Shown piece after piece: positions 43,265 through 54,202 of a DNA stretch of 64,000 nucleotides. A program made the translations under genes and the position numbers. The notes beneath the pieces are model-generated. The model was given only the letters and a program-made list of their open reading frames with translations, was not told where the DNA came from and did no database searches. Each line of letters starts with the position of its first letter. The first letter of the stretch is position 1. The stretch comes from an uncultured Gilliamella sp. (lineage in GTDB: Bacteria > Pseudomonadota > Gammaproteobacteria > Enterobacterales > Orbaceae). Location of the stretch: the NCBI GenBank assembly GCA_945271295.1, contig CALYPG010000002.1, positions 167,868 through 231,867 on the forward strand, written 5' to 3'.

Positions 43265-44311
43265 TTACTCATCCAATACAAACATCCCTTCTGGGTGAAT
43301 TTTTAGATAGAACTCATCACCTACTTTTGGTTTTAATAAAATAGAATTAACTTGTAAAAGTAAGATTTGATCATGCCAATTAACTGAAATTTCATACTGT
43401 GGTCCCATGTATGCTACATTTTCAACACGACATTTTTGACTATCTTCTCCCCCTTCTTTTATCAATTCAACCGCTTCTGGTCTAACACCAACAACACATT
43501 GTGTTGATTTCGGTTTGATCTCATCTTGACAATTAAGTTTATACCCAAAGATTGAAATATAGCCATTTTCATAATGACCTGGAAAAATATTGGCATCACC
43601 CATAAAATTAGCCATGAACCGCGAAGCTGGTCTACGATACAATCGTTGTGGTGAATCGACCTGCATAATGCTCCCTTTTTGCATCACCAGTACTCGATCG
43701 GATACGGCAAAGGCCTCGCTCTGATCATGAGTTACATAAAATGAGGTAATATCAAAACGCTGTTGTAATTCACGGATTTTTTCTCGCATACTGCGACGTA
43801 AATTTGCATCTAAGTTACTTAGTGGCTCATCAAATAACAAAACCTTAGGTTTAAGTATCAACGCTCGGGCTAAAGCAACACGTTGTTGTTGACCTCCAGA
43901 GATTTGATCCACAAAGCGATCAGCAAATCCAGCTAAGTCAACTAATTCTAGTGCCTCTTTAACCCGTGTTTTGCGCTCTTCCTTTGGCACACCAATCATC
44001 TTTAATCCATAACCAATATTTTCACCTATCGACATATGTGGAAATAGTGCATAAGACTGAAATACCATGCAGATGTCTCGTTGTTGAATAGATAAATTAG
44101 TTACATCTTCTCCATCAATTAAGATTTGCCCCTCACTTGGCTTTTCTAGTCCTGCGATCTGACGTAAGATTGTGGTTTTACCACAACCGGATGGACCAAG
44201 CAATGTAATCATCTCACCTTTAGCAACAGACAAATTGAAATTCTCAATTACCGTATTTTTACCAAATCGTTTAGTAATATTTTTTAACTCAACAAAATTC
44301 TTATTTGACAT
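43265..44311 (-). CDS. afuC: ABC transporter ATPase, AfuC type
   Basis: A 348-residue importer ATPase with Walker [11 protein letters not shown]-loop [12 protein letters not shown], signature [14 protein letters not shown], Walker [14 protein letters not shown] and the H-loop [11 protein letters not shown]-terminal TOBE domain contains [11 protein letters not shown]. Length matches Actinobacillus AfuC (348). These proteins were first annotated as ferric-iron FbpC, but the AfuABC system was later shown to import hexose phosphates such as glucose-6-phosphate. It is the last gene of the afuA-afuB-afuC set, 172 bp after afuB with a hairpin between. Confidence 0.88.
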   Translation of the reverse strand: MSNKNFVELKNITKRFGKNTVIENFNLSVAKGEMITLLGPSGCGKTTILRQIAGLEKPSEGQILIDGEDVTNLSIQQRDICMVFQSYALFPHMSIGENIGYGLKMIGVPKEERKTRVKEALELVDLAGFADRFVDQISGGQQQRVALARALILKPKVLLFDEPLSNLDANLRRSMREKIRELQQRFDITSFYVTHDQSEAFAVSDRVLVMQKGSIMQVDSPQRLYRRPASRFMANFMGDANIFPGHYENGYISIFGYKLNCQDEIKPKSTQCVVGVRPEAVELIKEGGEDSQKCRVENVAYMGPQYEISVNWHDQILLLQVNSILLKPKVGDEFYLKIHPEGMFVLDE

Positions 44312-44435
44312 AATACATTCCTATACTCAAATTACTTTTTGTAGTTTAAAGTAAATTTAAAAAACTGTTACCTTTGAGGTTTTTATCCTCTCTTTCTATA
44401 ATTAAACAGTCTGTAAGACTCAAGCATAACCACCG

Positions 44436-44466
44436 ACAGCTACTTAAAACCCCAAAAACTAGCTGT
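44436..44466 (-). other. Intercistronic hairpin between afuB and afuC
   Basis: ACAGCTA (44436-44442) and TAGCTGT (44460-44466) form a 7-bp stem with a 17-base A/C-rich loop in the unusually long 172-bp gap between permease and ATPase genes. On the minus-strand transcript it falls right after the afuB stop. It could partially terminate or stabilise the message. Confidence 0.45.
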
Positions 44467-44483
44467 GTTTTTATTAATACAAC

Positions 44484-46568
44484 TTATTGGGTATTTTTGG
44501 CGGTTGAACGCGATGTTCTTGACTCACCTACTAAATAATCAAACAGCAAAATAATTGATAGCATAACCACAATCAATATTGAACCATAGGCAATTGCAAT
44601 ACCATATTCACCATCTTCAACACGATTTAAAATATAAGCTGTTGCAACTCGTGTATCTGGTGTTACCAAAAATACAATCGCACTAACCGTGGTAATAGCA
44701 CGCACAAAGCTATAGACCAATGCTGATAAAATCGCTGGACGTAACAGTGGAATTAAAATATAAAATATGGTTCTAAATGACCCTGCTTTTAAACTTAATG
44801 AGGCCTCATCAAGAGATTTATCTAATTGACCAAGCCCTGCTATTCCAGCCCGAATACCGACTGGCACATTACGCATAATCATGGAGATAATCACTATAGC
44901 AGCAGTACCAGTAAGATAAATTGGTGCAGTATTAAAGGCTAAAATATAAGATACTCCAGCAACAGTTCCTGGCACAGCAAAACAAAGCATTGTAGTAAAC
45001 TCAATCACCTTTTTACCTTTAAAATGTTGTCTAACAACAATATAAGCAATTAGCAAACCAAAAAATGCGGTAATTGGTGCAGCAATACCAGCAAATAATA
45101 AGGTATCAAATAAAGATGGCCATGCACCATCGCTGAATCCTTGTCCAAATAGATTAATGAAATTTGCCAGAGTTAAAGTGTAATCAACGCCCCAGTTAAC
45201 TGTGAAGCTACCATAGAAAATACTGCCATAGAGTAAACCATTAAATAGGGTCCAAAATGCAAATAAACCCATGATTATCCATTTCAAACTGATTGGTAAT
45301 GGCTGAACATCACCTCGCGAGAATTTCCCTGAAATAGTGACATAAGATCGCTTTCCAATCCAAAGATACTGCACACAAAATATGACCAGAGAAAAGAGTA
45401 ACAATACACTACCCAGGGTACTTGCTGAAGGATAATCTAATTGTGCACCAGTAATATAAAAATAGATTTGTGTAGCAAGCACATCAAAGTTACCACCTAA
45501 TACTAAAGGATTACTAAAATCAGCAAGTGATTGCACAAAGACAATTAAAAATGAATTAGCTAATGCTGGTTTTATCAATGGTATAAAAATAGTAAAAAAT
45601 GTTTTATATGGTGTTGCCCTTAGTGTATAAGAGGCCTCTTCCAAAGAAGGATGAACTGTTTTGATTGCACCATCTAAAATCATAAATGACATTGGCGCAA
45701 AAGCTAGCACCTGAGCCAGCCAGATTCCCGTAAAACCATACAACCAGTTAGTATCTGATAAACCTAAATAGTTAGCTGCAAATTCGGTGACATAACCTGA
45801 GCGTCCCATCATCAACGTAACACCAAGACCAACGACAAAAGGAGGCGTAACAATTGGTAATAAAGAAAAAATTCGTCCTATAATCACTGAACGTTTAGCA
45901 ATTCTAGCGGTATACAACGCACAAATTAAACCAAAAAATGTTGCACTAATTCCAACAGCAATACCTAATGTGATCGAGTTAATAATCACTCGAATAATAT
46001 AAGCTTTTGATAAAATTTTAACAAATTGGAATGGTACAAATTGATCCCCATCCATAAACATTGGTTTGAAGATAGCAATAGTTGGGTATAAGATAAATGC
46101 AAGTATCAAAACGATAATTGTTATTAGCGCTCCGATAACAAAGCAATCGCCCCCCATCCACTCAAGGCGGGCAAGCGCATGAGTCATTATCATTCCTAAG
46201 CCAACAAACAAAAATATTGTCGCATAGCCCATACTACGATAAAACAACCATGCACTTATTACGGTAAATACCATACAAAATAAAGCATAAACAGCATCGA
46301 AATAATGACGCTTCACCGAAGTTCGATCTAGGGGCTTAATAGGCCTTATCACTAAAGCTAATGGTAATACAAACCATATAATACTGATATCAAAACTTGA
46401 CCAACCATAGGATTCTAATAATTCATCAGTTGTTGATTCAAATAACCCATAATCTAACCCATAAGATGGAAATAGAATAAAAGCAATAACAATAAAAGCC
46501 AGCCAGAAAAATATTGGATCGCGTTTATACGACTGTTGTTTTAATTGACTAGAAATACTATATGACAT
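44484..46568 (-). CDS. afuB: ABC transporter permease, fused two-domain, AfuB type
   Basis: A membrane protein of 694 residues from the preferred start at 46568 (MSYSISS, after GGTGA); the open frame begins 42 bases earlier. It carries two BPD-type permease domains in one chain. Each domain has an EAA loop: one near LEEASYTLRATPYKTFFTIFIPLIKPAL and the other near LDEASLSLKAGSFRTIFYILIPLLRPAI. An extra bundle of about six N-terminal helices precedes them. AfuB of Actinobacillus has nearly the same length (about 687). It is located between afuA and afuC. Confidence 0.88.
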   Translation of the reverse strand: MSYSISSQLKQQSYKRDPIFFWLAFIVIAFILFPSYGLDYGLFESTTDELLESYGWSSFDISIIWFVLPLALVIRPIKPLDRTSVKRHYFDAVYALFCMVFTVISAWLFYRSMGYATIFLFVGLGMIMTHALARLEWMGGDCFVIGALITIIVLILAFILYPTIAIFKPMFMDGDQFVPFQFVKILSKAYIIRVIINSITLGIAVGISATFFGLICALYTARIAKRSVIIGRIFSLLPIVTPPFVVGLGVTLMMGRSGYVTEFAANYLGLSDTNWLYGFTGIWLAQVLAFAPMSFMILDGAIKTVHPSLEEASYTLRATPYKTFFTIFIPLIKPALANSFLIVFVQSLADFSNPLVLGGNFDVLATQIYFYITGAQLDYPSASTLGSVLLLFSLVIFCVQYLWIGKRSYVTISGKFSRGDVQPLPISLKWIIMGLFAFWTLFNGLLYGSIFYGSFTVNWGVDYTLTLANFINLFGQGFSDGAWPSLFDTLLFAGIAAPITAFFGLLIAYIVVRQHFKGKKVIEFTTMLCFAVPGTVAGVSYILAFNTAPIYLTGTAAIVIISMIMRNVPVGIRAGIAGLGQLDKSLDEASLSLKAGSFRTIFYILIPLLRPAILSALVYSFVRAITTVSAIVFLVTPDTRVATAYILNRVEDGEYGIAIAYGSILIVVMLSIILLFDYLVGESRTSRSTAKNTQ

Positions 46569-46676
46569 ACATTCACCATAACTAGCATAGTGCAGAAAAT
46601 TATTATTCAAACAAAAAGAAGTAATTACTGGCTTATTTATACAGCCAGTAACATGAAATTTTCAAAAGAAATAACT

Positions 46677-47705
46677 CTATTTTTCCATTTTTACTTCATT
46701 AACCCATTTATTGATTAAATAATTTCTCATTGTCGAATCACCGTATTTATCAAAATCATATTTAATCAAGTTAAGATTATCCAATTTTAATGCTAGAGGG
46801 GAAGATTCTGCTTTTGTGTTAGTTGGTATCTGATAGGATTTAGCTTTTTGCCAGGCAACTTCTTGTGCTTTTGTAGATAATGTCCAATCAACAAATAATT
46901 TAGCATTATCCAAATTACGAGCGCCCTTAATAATACTTACACCACCAATTTCGTAACCGGTACCTTCACATGGTGAGATTAGTTCTAATGGTGCGCCATT
47001 TTCCTTTTCTAATGAATAGTCATGTAAAAATCCAATACCAATCATCGTTTCACCTCGTGCAGCATTACGTGCCGGGGCAACCCCAGATTTAGTATATTGA
47101 GAAATATTATGATTAATCGCTTTCAAATAATCAAAGGCTTTATCTTCACCCCATAATTGAGCAAAAGTTGCAAGTGCAGTATAAGCTGTGCCTGAACTTT
47201 GTGGATCAGCAATTTGGATTTCACCTTTAAATTCAGGTTTAGTTAAATCAGACCAACATTTTGGAACTTCAACGCCAAGCTGTTTTGCTCTGTCAGTATT
47301 TACACCAAACCCCAAAATACCGATATAAACTGCTGATGAATAATTCCCTTTTATTTTAGCTGGATCACGAAACTCAGGAATAATTTGATCTAAATTTGGC
47401 GATTGATACGTTTGCAATAATCCCATTTCACCTGCTTGGGAATGAGGATCTAGCGTTCCACCATACCAAATATCCGCTTGAGGATTTCCTTTCTCTGCTT
47501 CAATTTTAGCTAGCGTACTGCCACTACCATTACGAATTAGTGAAGTTTTAACAGCATACTTTTCGCCAAAAGCCTTAGCTTCTTCTTCACATAGTGCATT
47601 AGTACCACTACAATAAATCACCAACCGACCTTTAGCAGTAGCAACAGATACACTTCCTATTGCGACTCCAATCACCATTAATAATGTTAGCATTGTCTTT
47701 TGCAT
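46677..47705 (-). CDS. afuA: Periplasmic substrate-binding protein, AfuA type (hexose phosphate)
   Basis: A 342-residue periplasmic binding protein starting at 47705, after AAGGAA. A signal peptide (QKTMLTLLMVIGVAIGSVSVATA) precedes the mature start near GRLVIYCSGTN. The body is close to Actinobacillus AfuA: SLIRNGSGSTLAKIEAEK, ADIWYGGTLDPHSQAGEMGLL, IADPQSSGTAYTALATFAQ, ARNAARGETMIGIGFLHDYSLEK and SPCEGTGYEIGGVSIIKGARN. The tyrosine pair and other iron ligands of true FbpA proteins are not evident, which fits sugar-phosphate binding. The exact ligand (glucose-6-P, fructose-6-P or sedoheptulose-7-P) is not readable. Confidence 0.88.
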   Translation of the reverse strand: MQKTMLTLLMVIGVAIGSVSVATAKGRLVIYCSGTNALCEEEAKAFGEKYAVKTSLIRNGSGSTLAKIEAEKGNPQADIWYGGTLDPHSQAGEMGLLQTYQSPNLDQIIPEFRDPAKIKGNYSSAVYIGILGFGVNTDRAKQLGVEVPKCWSDLTKPEFKGEIQIADPQSSGTAYTALATFAQLWGEDKAFDYLKAINHNISQYTKSGVAPARNAARGETMIGIGFLHDYSLEKENGAPLELISPCEGTGYEIGGVSIIKGARNLDNAKLFVDWTLSTKAQEVAWQKAKSYQIPTNTKAESSPLALKLDNLNLIKYDFDKYGDSTMRNYLINKWVNEVKMEK

Positions 47706-47930
47706 AGTTAATTCCTTTTTTTTACTTGATTTAGTCACTTTTTTACTTAAAAAAACAATTTATATTCCTTTAATGTTACATGAAATAATTACTAGATACT
47801 GTGATGTCGATCTAATTTTTTAGACTGCTCAATATTTTCATTTTAAAAAAAATGTTATTTTATTCTGATATTTTTAACCTATAGTTTTTTATTACTCGCA
47901 TGATACTTGAATAAATTTGTGTCATATTAG

Positions 47931-48090
47931 GTAATTATTATAGATATTCTTCTTACTGGTGGTTTTGGCTATATTGGTGATCGTAGTTATATAAAAGAGA
48001 TAGAATTCGGCTTCACACAAATTATTATTAATAATTTGCATAATAATAAAAAAGGAAAACATATTAAAAATTATCAGAATATTATAATCA
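47931..48090 (+). pseudogene. Degraded UDP-glucose 4-epimerase (GalE)-like N-terminal fragment
   Basis: The plus-strand frame after a TAG at 47928-47930 reads IDILLTGGFGYIGDRSYIKE and later IIINNLHNNKKG. This lines up with the GalE N terminus: beta1, the TGGxGYIG dinucleotide loop, the first helix, and the strand leading to the DNLxNSK motif. There is no ATG, GTG or TTG start in frame before the motif, the GSH after GYIG is altered, and similarity fades after about 45 codons. I read it as a pseudogene remnant left beside nusG. Confidence 0.65.
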
Positions 48091-48127
48091 TATTTAGAGT
48101 TTGGATAGGTGAGGTTACAAGTTTTTT

Positions 48128-48160
48128 GCAAAAAAAAATCACAGAATAATTTCTGTGATT
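48128..48160 (-). terminator. Rho-independent terminator of the secE-nusG transcript
   Basis: On the minus strand AATCACAGAA, a four-base loop and TTCTGTGATT form a 10-bp stem followed by a run of T (the A-run at 48131-48138 on the plus strand). This is a textbook intrinsic terminator, 48 bp after nusG. Confidence 0.92.
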
Positions 48161-48207
48161 TCTCATTAATGGAAAGAAACTTATTAATAGTAATTAACTA
48201 TATTTAC

Positions 48208-48753
48208 TTAACTTTTCTCTACCTGACTAAAATCAAGTTCAACAGGTGTTGAACGACCGAAAATAGATACTGAAACTTTTAAGCGACTCTTTTCGTAATC
48301 AACTTCTTCAACTACCCCATTAAAATCGGCAAAAGGTCCTTCATTAACACGAACAAGTTCACCTGGTTCAAACAAGGTTTTTGGCCGTGGTTTATCACCA
48401 ACTTGTTGTAAGCGATTCATTATTGCATCAACTTCACGTTGGCTGATCGGTGCTGGTCTATCAGATGTCCCGCCAATAAATCCCATTGTTCTTGGCACAC
48501 TTTTCACTAAATGCCAAGTCGCATCATTCATCATCATTTCAACTAATACATAACCAGGAAAGAATTTGCGCTCACTCTTGCGGCGCTGACCACTTTTCAT
48601 CTCAACAACTTCTTCAGTCGGTACTAATACTTCACCAAACGAATCTTCCATATTATGTAGTTTGATATATTCACGTAATGATTGTGCAACACGTGCTTCG
48701 TAGCCAGAATAAGCCTGAATAACATACCATCGTTTTTGTTGTGCTTCACTCAT
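48208..48753 (-). CDS. nusG: Transcription termination/antitermination protein NusG
   Basis: NusG binds RNA polymerase and couples it to Rho or the ribosome. The 181-residue protein has the NGN domain ([48 protein letters not shown]) and the C-terminal KOW domain ([33 protein letters not shown]). Length equals E. coli NusG. It follows secE by one base. In E. coli the rplKAJL-rpoBC genes come next; here a terminator and unrelated genes follow. Confidence 0.98.
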   Translation of the reverse strand: MSEAQQKRWYVIQAYSGYEARVAQSLREYIKLHNMEDSFGEVLVPTEEVVEMKSGQRRKSERKFFPGYVLVEMMMNDATWHLVKSVPRTMGFIGGTSDRPAPISQREVDAIMNRLQQVGDKPRPKTLFEPGELVRVNEGPFADFNGVVEEVDYEKSRLKVSVSIFGRSTPVELDFSQVEKS

Positions 48754-48754
48754 A

Positions 48755-49156
48755 TTAACGTCCTATTGATGTTAAATAAAAGACTATCGAACGGAACAAA
48801 GAATCCATTCCCCAAAGAGCTAAGCCAACAATAATAGTAATCGCAGCAATGAGTAGAGTGGTGTGTACTGTTTCTTTGCGAGCAGGCCATACTACTTTTC
48901 TTAACTCTTTTCGTGATTCTTGTAAAAATACGAAAAACAATTTCCCTTTTCTGGTTGTAAAAGCAATCAATAAAGTTAAAAGTGAAATAACAACCACTAC
49001 AATAATTCGAACTATTGTATTAGGTTGATATATATCATTAGGTCCAGCAAAATAAAAATTCCCCCAGACAATAAACGCAATTAAAACTAGAACCAATCCC
49101 CACTTGAACTTGTCTAGAATCGTGTTTGTATCTTGACTTTCGTTACTTACTAGCAT
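48755..49156 (-). CDS. secE: Preprotein translocase subunit SecE
   Basis: SecE is the essential clamp subunit of the SecYEG channel. The 133-residue protein has the three-helix gammaproteobacterial form: two N-terminal membrane segments (about residues 17-35 and 45-65) and the conserved amphipathic hinge [21 protein letters not shown], followed by the essential third helix. It lies between tuf and nusG, one base from nusG. Two hairpins sit in the gap after tuf. Confidence 0.97.
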   Translation of the reverse strand: MLVSNESQDTNTILDKFKWGLVLVLIAFIVWGNFYFAGPNDIYQPNTIVRIIVVVVISLLTLLIAFTTRKGKLFFVFLQESRKELRKVVWPARKETVHTTLLIAAITIIVGLALWGMDSLFRSIVFYLTSIGR

Positions 49157-49198
49157 ATAAAACCTATGATTATGTTATTTATAATAATATCTATTTTC

Positions 49199-49228
49199 CA
49201 AAATGCTCTTTTTAATAAAAGCATTTTG
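49199..49228 (-). terminator. Hairpin upstream of secE
   Basis: CAAAATGCT (49199-49207) pairs with AGCATTTTG (49220-49228), with extra T/A pairing inside. It lies between tuf and secE on the minus-strand transcript. It may attenuate tuf readthrough; the T-run is poor. Confidence 0.5.
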
Positions 49229-49246
49229 CTAAACAGACCAGATAAG

Positions 49247-49270
49247 AAAGGGCATCAAATGATACCCTTT
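49247..49270 (-). terminator. Hairpin directly after tuf
   Basis: On the minus strand AAAGGGTATC and GATGCCCTTT pair with one T-G pair. It starts 22 bp after the tuf stop. As an incomplete terminator it could set the ratio of the abundant EF-Tuf message to secE-nusG. Confidence 0.6.
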
Positions 49271-49292
49271 TTTCGAGTAATCGATAGTTAAA

Positions 49293-50510
<1,218 letters not shown>

Positions 50511-50661
50511 TTATTCACCACATTAACCAAGTATCATATTTAATTATCAACATAATACTAACTTAAAATTAGCTCTGAATAATAACAGATAAAGCTGTAT
50601 AGTGACAAGCTTTAAAGCAGGCAAATTCGATATTTTTAGAAGTTTAGGAGAATAACAAGAA

Positions 50662-50737
50662 TGGTGCTGATAGGCAGATTTGAACTGCCGACCTCACCCT
50701 TACCAAGGGTGCGCTCTACCAACTGAGCTATATCAGC
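50662..50737 (-). tRNA. thrT: tRNA-Thr (anticodon GGU)
   Basis: A 76-base cloverleaf including an encoded CCA. The acceptor GCTGATA pairs with TATCAGC, and the anticodon stem-loop CCCTTGGTAAGGG has GGT at the anticodon. It is the tRNA nearest tufB, matching E. coli thrT. Confidence 0.97.
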
Positions 50738-50740
50738 GAT

Positions 50741-50815
<75 letters not shown>

Positions 50816-50871
50816 ATGTTCAAACTCGGCTACCTAAATGCTTCGATTAGCTATTGCTAATATTAGATTTA

Positions 50872-50956
<85 letters not shown>

Positions 50957-50989
50957 CCGAATCTTTATAACTTTATTTACTTAGGAAAA

Positions 50990-51065
<76 letters not shown>

Positions 51066-51078
51066 CTAAGTGCTGCGC

Positions 51079-51107
51079 ATTATGGACTAGAACATTTAAC
51101 CTTGCAA
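51079..51107 (-). promoter_or_regulatory. Promoter of the tRNA-tufB operon
   Basis: On the minus strand: TTGCAA, a 17-bp spacer, then CATAAT, followed by GCGCAGC, a G/C-rich discriminator of the kind linked to stringent control. The -10 box ends 13 bases before the first tRNA. An A/T-rich stretch upstream could be an UP element. Confidence 0.85.
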
Positions 51108-51164
51108 GTAAAAAAAACGAATTTTATTTTGTTTGCTTAAAAAAAAATCAAAACCATAAAAAAT

Positions 51165-51191
51165 CCTGAAATAAACGACTATTCCAGGATT
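51165..51191 (-). terminator. adhE terminator
   Basis: On the minus strand AATCCTGGAATA pairs with TTATTTCAGGATT (one G-T pair) and is followed by TTTTT. It lies 37 bp after the adhE stop codon. Confidence 0.85.
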
Positions 51192-51228
51192 CTGTTTAAT
51201 ACAAAGATTTTAACTTATTTCTTTGTTT

Positions 51229-53922
51229 TTACTTTGTTGTTACTTTATTCTTAGTTGTAGCTATGCCTTTAGCTGCGGTATGTACAGCAACATCTTCACT
51301 AATATCACCTTTGTCTTCGTAAACGCGTCCATAGTATGAATCTAAATAGATTTGTTTCAATTCAGCAATAAGTGGATAACGAGGGTTTGCACCAGTACAT
51401 TGATCATCAAAAGCATCAACAGATAATTGGTCAACTGCAGCTAAAAATTCTTTCTCAGGTACACCATATTCTTTAATTGAAGCAGGGATATTGAGATCTT
51501 TTTTAAGTGCTTCCAACCATTCGATAAGTTTTTCTACTTTCTTCTCATCTTTATCTGATGACAAGGTTAATCCTAAATGATCGGCAACTTCAGCATAACG
51601 TTGGATCGCTTTAGGGTAACCATATTGGCTAAAAGTACCTTGTTTAGTCGGCTTATTAGTTGCATTAAAACGTACCACGTTACACATTAACATTGCATTA
51701 GCAAGACCATGAGGTACATGAAACGCCGCACCTAATTTATGCGCTAATGAGTGACAAACACCTAGGAACGCTTGCGCAAAGGCAACACCTGCAAGCGTTG
51801 CAGCGCTATGCACTTTTTCACGAGCTATAGGATTTTTAGCACCTTCTTTATAACTTGCTGGTAAATAAGCTTTCAACATACTTAATGCTTGTAATGCCTG
51901 ACCATCAGAAAACTCATTTGCCATAATTGAAACATAAGCTTCTAAAGAGTGAACTACTGCATCATAACCACCGAAAGCACAAAGTGATTTTGGCATATTC
52001 ATCACTAAATTAGCATCAACAATTGCCATATTTGGCGTAATTGCATAATCTGCTAAAGGATATTTTTGTCCGGTTGCATCATCGGTAACCACAGCAAATG
52101 GTGTTACTTCTGAACCAGTACCTGAGGTTGTTGTCACACAAATTAGTTTGGCTTTTTCACCCATATGAGGGAAATGACATGCACGTTTACGAATATCCAT
52201 AAAACGTAATGCTAGTTCATCAAATTTAGTTTCCGGATGTTCATATAGAACCCACATAATTTTTGCTGCGTCCATTGGTGAACCACCACCCACTGCAATA
52301 ATTGTATCTGGTCTGAATGCAATCATTGCTTCAGTACCTTTATGAACGATGCTTAATGTTGGATCGGCTGCAACATCAAAGAAGGTTTCACAAAGCGCGC
52401 CTCTTGCTTCAAGTTGATCAGTGATTTGTTTAGTATAGCCGTTGTCAAATAAAAATTTATCTGTGACAATAAATACTCGTTTGGCACCTTGGTCAACAAC
52501 TTCGTTAAGGGCTACTGGTAATGATCCACGACGGAAATAGATAGAACTTGGTAATTTATGCCATAACATGTTTTCTGCTCTCTTAGCGATTGTTTTCTTG
52601 TTGATTAAGTGTTTCGGTCCGACATTTTCAGATACCGAGTTACCTCCCCAAGAACCACATCCTAGAGTTAAAGATGGTGCCAAATCAAAGTTATACAAAT
52701 CACCAATACCACCGTGAGCAGCTGGTTGATTAATTAAAATACGACAAGTTTTCATTTTACTGCCGAAGTAATCAATACGATCACGGTTACTATCTTGATC
52801 AGTGTAAAGTACAGATGTATGGCCCATACCACCCATTTCCACTAATTTTTCAGCTTTCTCAACAGCTTCAGCAAAATCTTTTGCTTTAAACATTGCTAAA
52901 GTAGGTGAAAGTTTTTCATGCGCAAATGGTTCAGATAAATCAACTTTAGTTACTTCACCAACAAGCACTTTTGCTGATGATGGTACTTTAATACCAGCCA
53001 TTTCAGCAATTTTAGCTGCTGGTTGACCAACGATATTGGCATTTAAAGCACCTTTATCGTTTAAAATAATACCTTGTACCGCTTTGGTTTCTTTAGCATC
53101 AAGGACATAAGCCCCGTATTGACCAAGCAATTGGCGCACTTCATTGTACACAGACTCAACCACAACAATTGCTTGTTCTGACGCACAAATCATACCATTA
53201 TCAAAGGTTTTAGACATAAGTACTGAAGCAACAGCACGTTTTAAATCAGCGCTTTCATCAATAATAACTGGCGTATTACCTGCTCCAACACCCAGTGCAG
53301 GTTTACCTGAACTATACGCGGCTTTAACCATACCTGGACCACCTGTTGCCAAAATAGCAGCAATATCAGGATGATGCATTAGGCTGTTTGATAACTCAAT
53401 TGTTGGTTCATCAACCCAACCAATAATATCTTGTGGTGCTCCAGCTTTTACTGCTGCATCAAGAACGATACGAGCGGCTTCAATAGTTGATTTTTTAGCA
53501 CGCGGATGAGGTGAAAAAACAATTGCATTACGCGTTTTCAAACTAATTAATGATTTGAAAATAGCAGTTGATGTGGGGTTAGTTGTAGGGACAATACCAC
53601 AAATGATACCTAATGGTTCAGCTAAAGTAATGGTGCCATATTGTTCATTTTCAGCCACTACGCCACAAGTTTTATCATGACGATATTTATTTAAGATATA
53701 CTCAGCTGCAAAAAGATTTTTTATAACCTTATCCTCAACAATTCCCATTCCTGACTCTGCAACCGCTTGCTGTGCAAGAGGGATTCGAGCTGCGGCTGCG
53801 GCTGTTGCTGCCGCTACGAAGATTTTGTCTACCTGTTCTTGTGTATAAGTTGAATAAGTTTCCTGGGCTTTTTTTACTCGTACCATTAACTCATTTAACT
53901 CATTCATGTTGGTTACTGCCAT
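51229..53922 (-). CDS. adhE: Bifunctional acetaldehyde-CoA/alcohol dehydrogenase
   Basis: AdhE reduces acetyl-CoA to ethanol in two NADH-dependent steps and assembles as spirosomes. The 897-residue protein starts at 53922 (MAVTNMNELN), six bases after AAGGAG; the open frame continues 24 residues upstream without homology. The N-terminal aldehyde dehydrogenase half has the catalytic Cys in DNGMICASEQ and the ATGGPGMVKAAYSSG nucleotide loop. The C-terminal iron alcohol dehydrogenase half has VGGGSPMDAAKIMW and the iron ligands in FLGVCHSLAHKLGAAFHVPHG. The gene is alone between the tRNA operon and tcdA, with its own terminator. Confidence 0.97.
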   Translation of the reverse strand: MAVTNMNELNELMVRVKKAQETYSTYTQEQVDKIFVAAATAAAAARIPLAQQAVAESGMGIVEDKVIKNLFAAEYILNKYRHDKTCGVVAENEQYGTITLAEPLGIICGIVPTTNPTSTAIFKSLISLKTRNAIVFSPHPRAKKSTIEAARIVLDAAVKAGAPQDIIGWVDEPTIELSNSLMHHPDIAAILATGGPGMVKAAYSSGKPALGVGAGNTPVIIDESADLKRAVASVLMSKTFDNGMICASEQAIVVVESVYNEVRQLLGQYGAYVLDAKETKAVQGIILNDKGALNANIVGQPAAKIAEMAGIKVPSSAKVLVGEVTKVDLSEPFAHEKLSPTLAMFKAKDFAEAVEKAEKLVEMGGMGHTSVLYTDQDSNRDRIDYFGSKMKTCRILINQPAAHGGIGDLYNFDLAPSLTLGCGSWGGNSVSENVGPKHLINKKTIAKRAENMLWHKLPSSIYFRRGSLPVALNEVVDQGAKRVFIVTDKFLFDNGYTKQITDQLEARGALCETFFDVAADPTLSIVHKGTEAMIAFRPDTIIAVGGGSPMDAAKIMWVLYEHPETKFDELALRFMDIRKRACHFPHMGEKAKLICVTTTSGTGSEVTPFAVVTDDATGQKYPLADYAITPNMAIVDANLVMNMPKSLCAFGGYDAVVHSLEAYVSIMANEFSDGQALQALSMLKAYLPASYKEGAKNPIAREKVHSAATLAGVAFAQAFLGVCHSLAHKLGAAFHVPHGLANAMLMCNVVRFNATNKPTKQGTFSQYGYPKAIQRYAEVADHLGLTLSSDKDEKKVEKLIEWLEALKKDLNIPASIKEYGVPEKEFLAAVDQLSVDAFDDQCTGANPRYPLIAELKQIYLDSYYGRVYEDKGDISEDVAVHTAAKGIATTKNKVTTK

Positions 53923-54119
53923 AGATTTCTCCTTGAAATTAAAAATAAATCTGGATCGTTTGGCGTCTTCCATGAAATTTTCATGCTTATGCATTATTAC
54001 AAAACGAAATTGCCGATATCCTAAATCAGTTTTCTACTTTATACAATAATATAATGAACAAAAAATGATGTTATTGAAGGGAATTAATGTGTTATTTTTT
54101 AAATCGAAGAAAAAACTTT

Positions 54120-54152
54120 TAATGACTTTTTCTATATATAAAAGTCATTAAT
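54120..54152 (-). terminator. tcdA terminator
   Basis: TTAATGACTTTT (54120-54131) pairs with AAAAGTCATTAA (54141-54152), a 12-bp stem. On the minus strand it is followed by AGTTTTTTC. It is located 50 bp after the tcdA stop. Confidence 0.8.
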
Positions 54153-54202
54153 CAATATGAGTTTTATTAAATAGCTAAGTATTAGCCGATAAAATAATCT
54201 AA

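Larger units (their letters stand above)
47706..48207. other. Gap between afuA and nusG
   Basis: About 500 bp of very AT-rich DNA. It contains the afuA upstream region, in which I could not identify a convincing promoter or operator, a degraded galE-like fragment on the plus strand (47931-48090) and the nusG terminator (48128-48160). A 69-codon open frame on the minus strand (47922-48131) is antisense to the galE fragment, is dominated by Ile/Asn/Phe and is not a credible gene. Confidence 0.6.

Noticed and set aside
43265..47705. Ferric-iron ABC transporter (FbpABC) label
   Set aside because: The binding protein and the lengths of all three subunits fit AfuABC better, and that family was reassigned to hexose phosphates. 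The iron label is kept only as an alternative.
47922..48131. A 69-codon open frame on the minus strand downstream of nusG
   Set aside because: It is antisense to the galE-like fragment, very rich in Ile, Asn and Phe, lacks a ribosome site and has no recognisable features.
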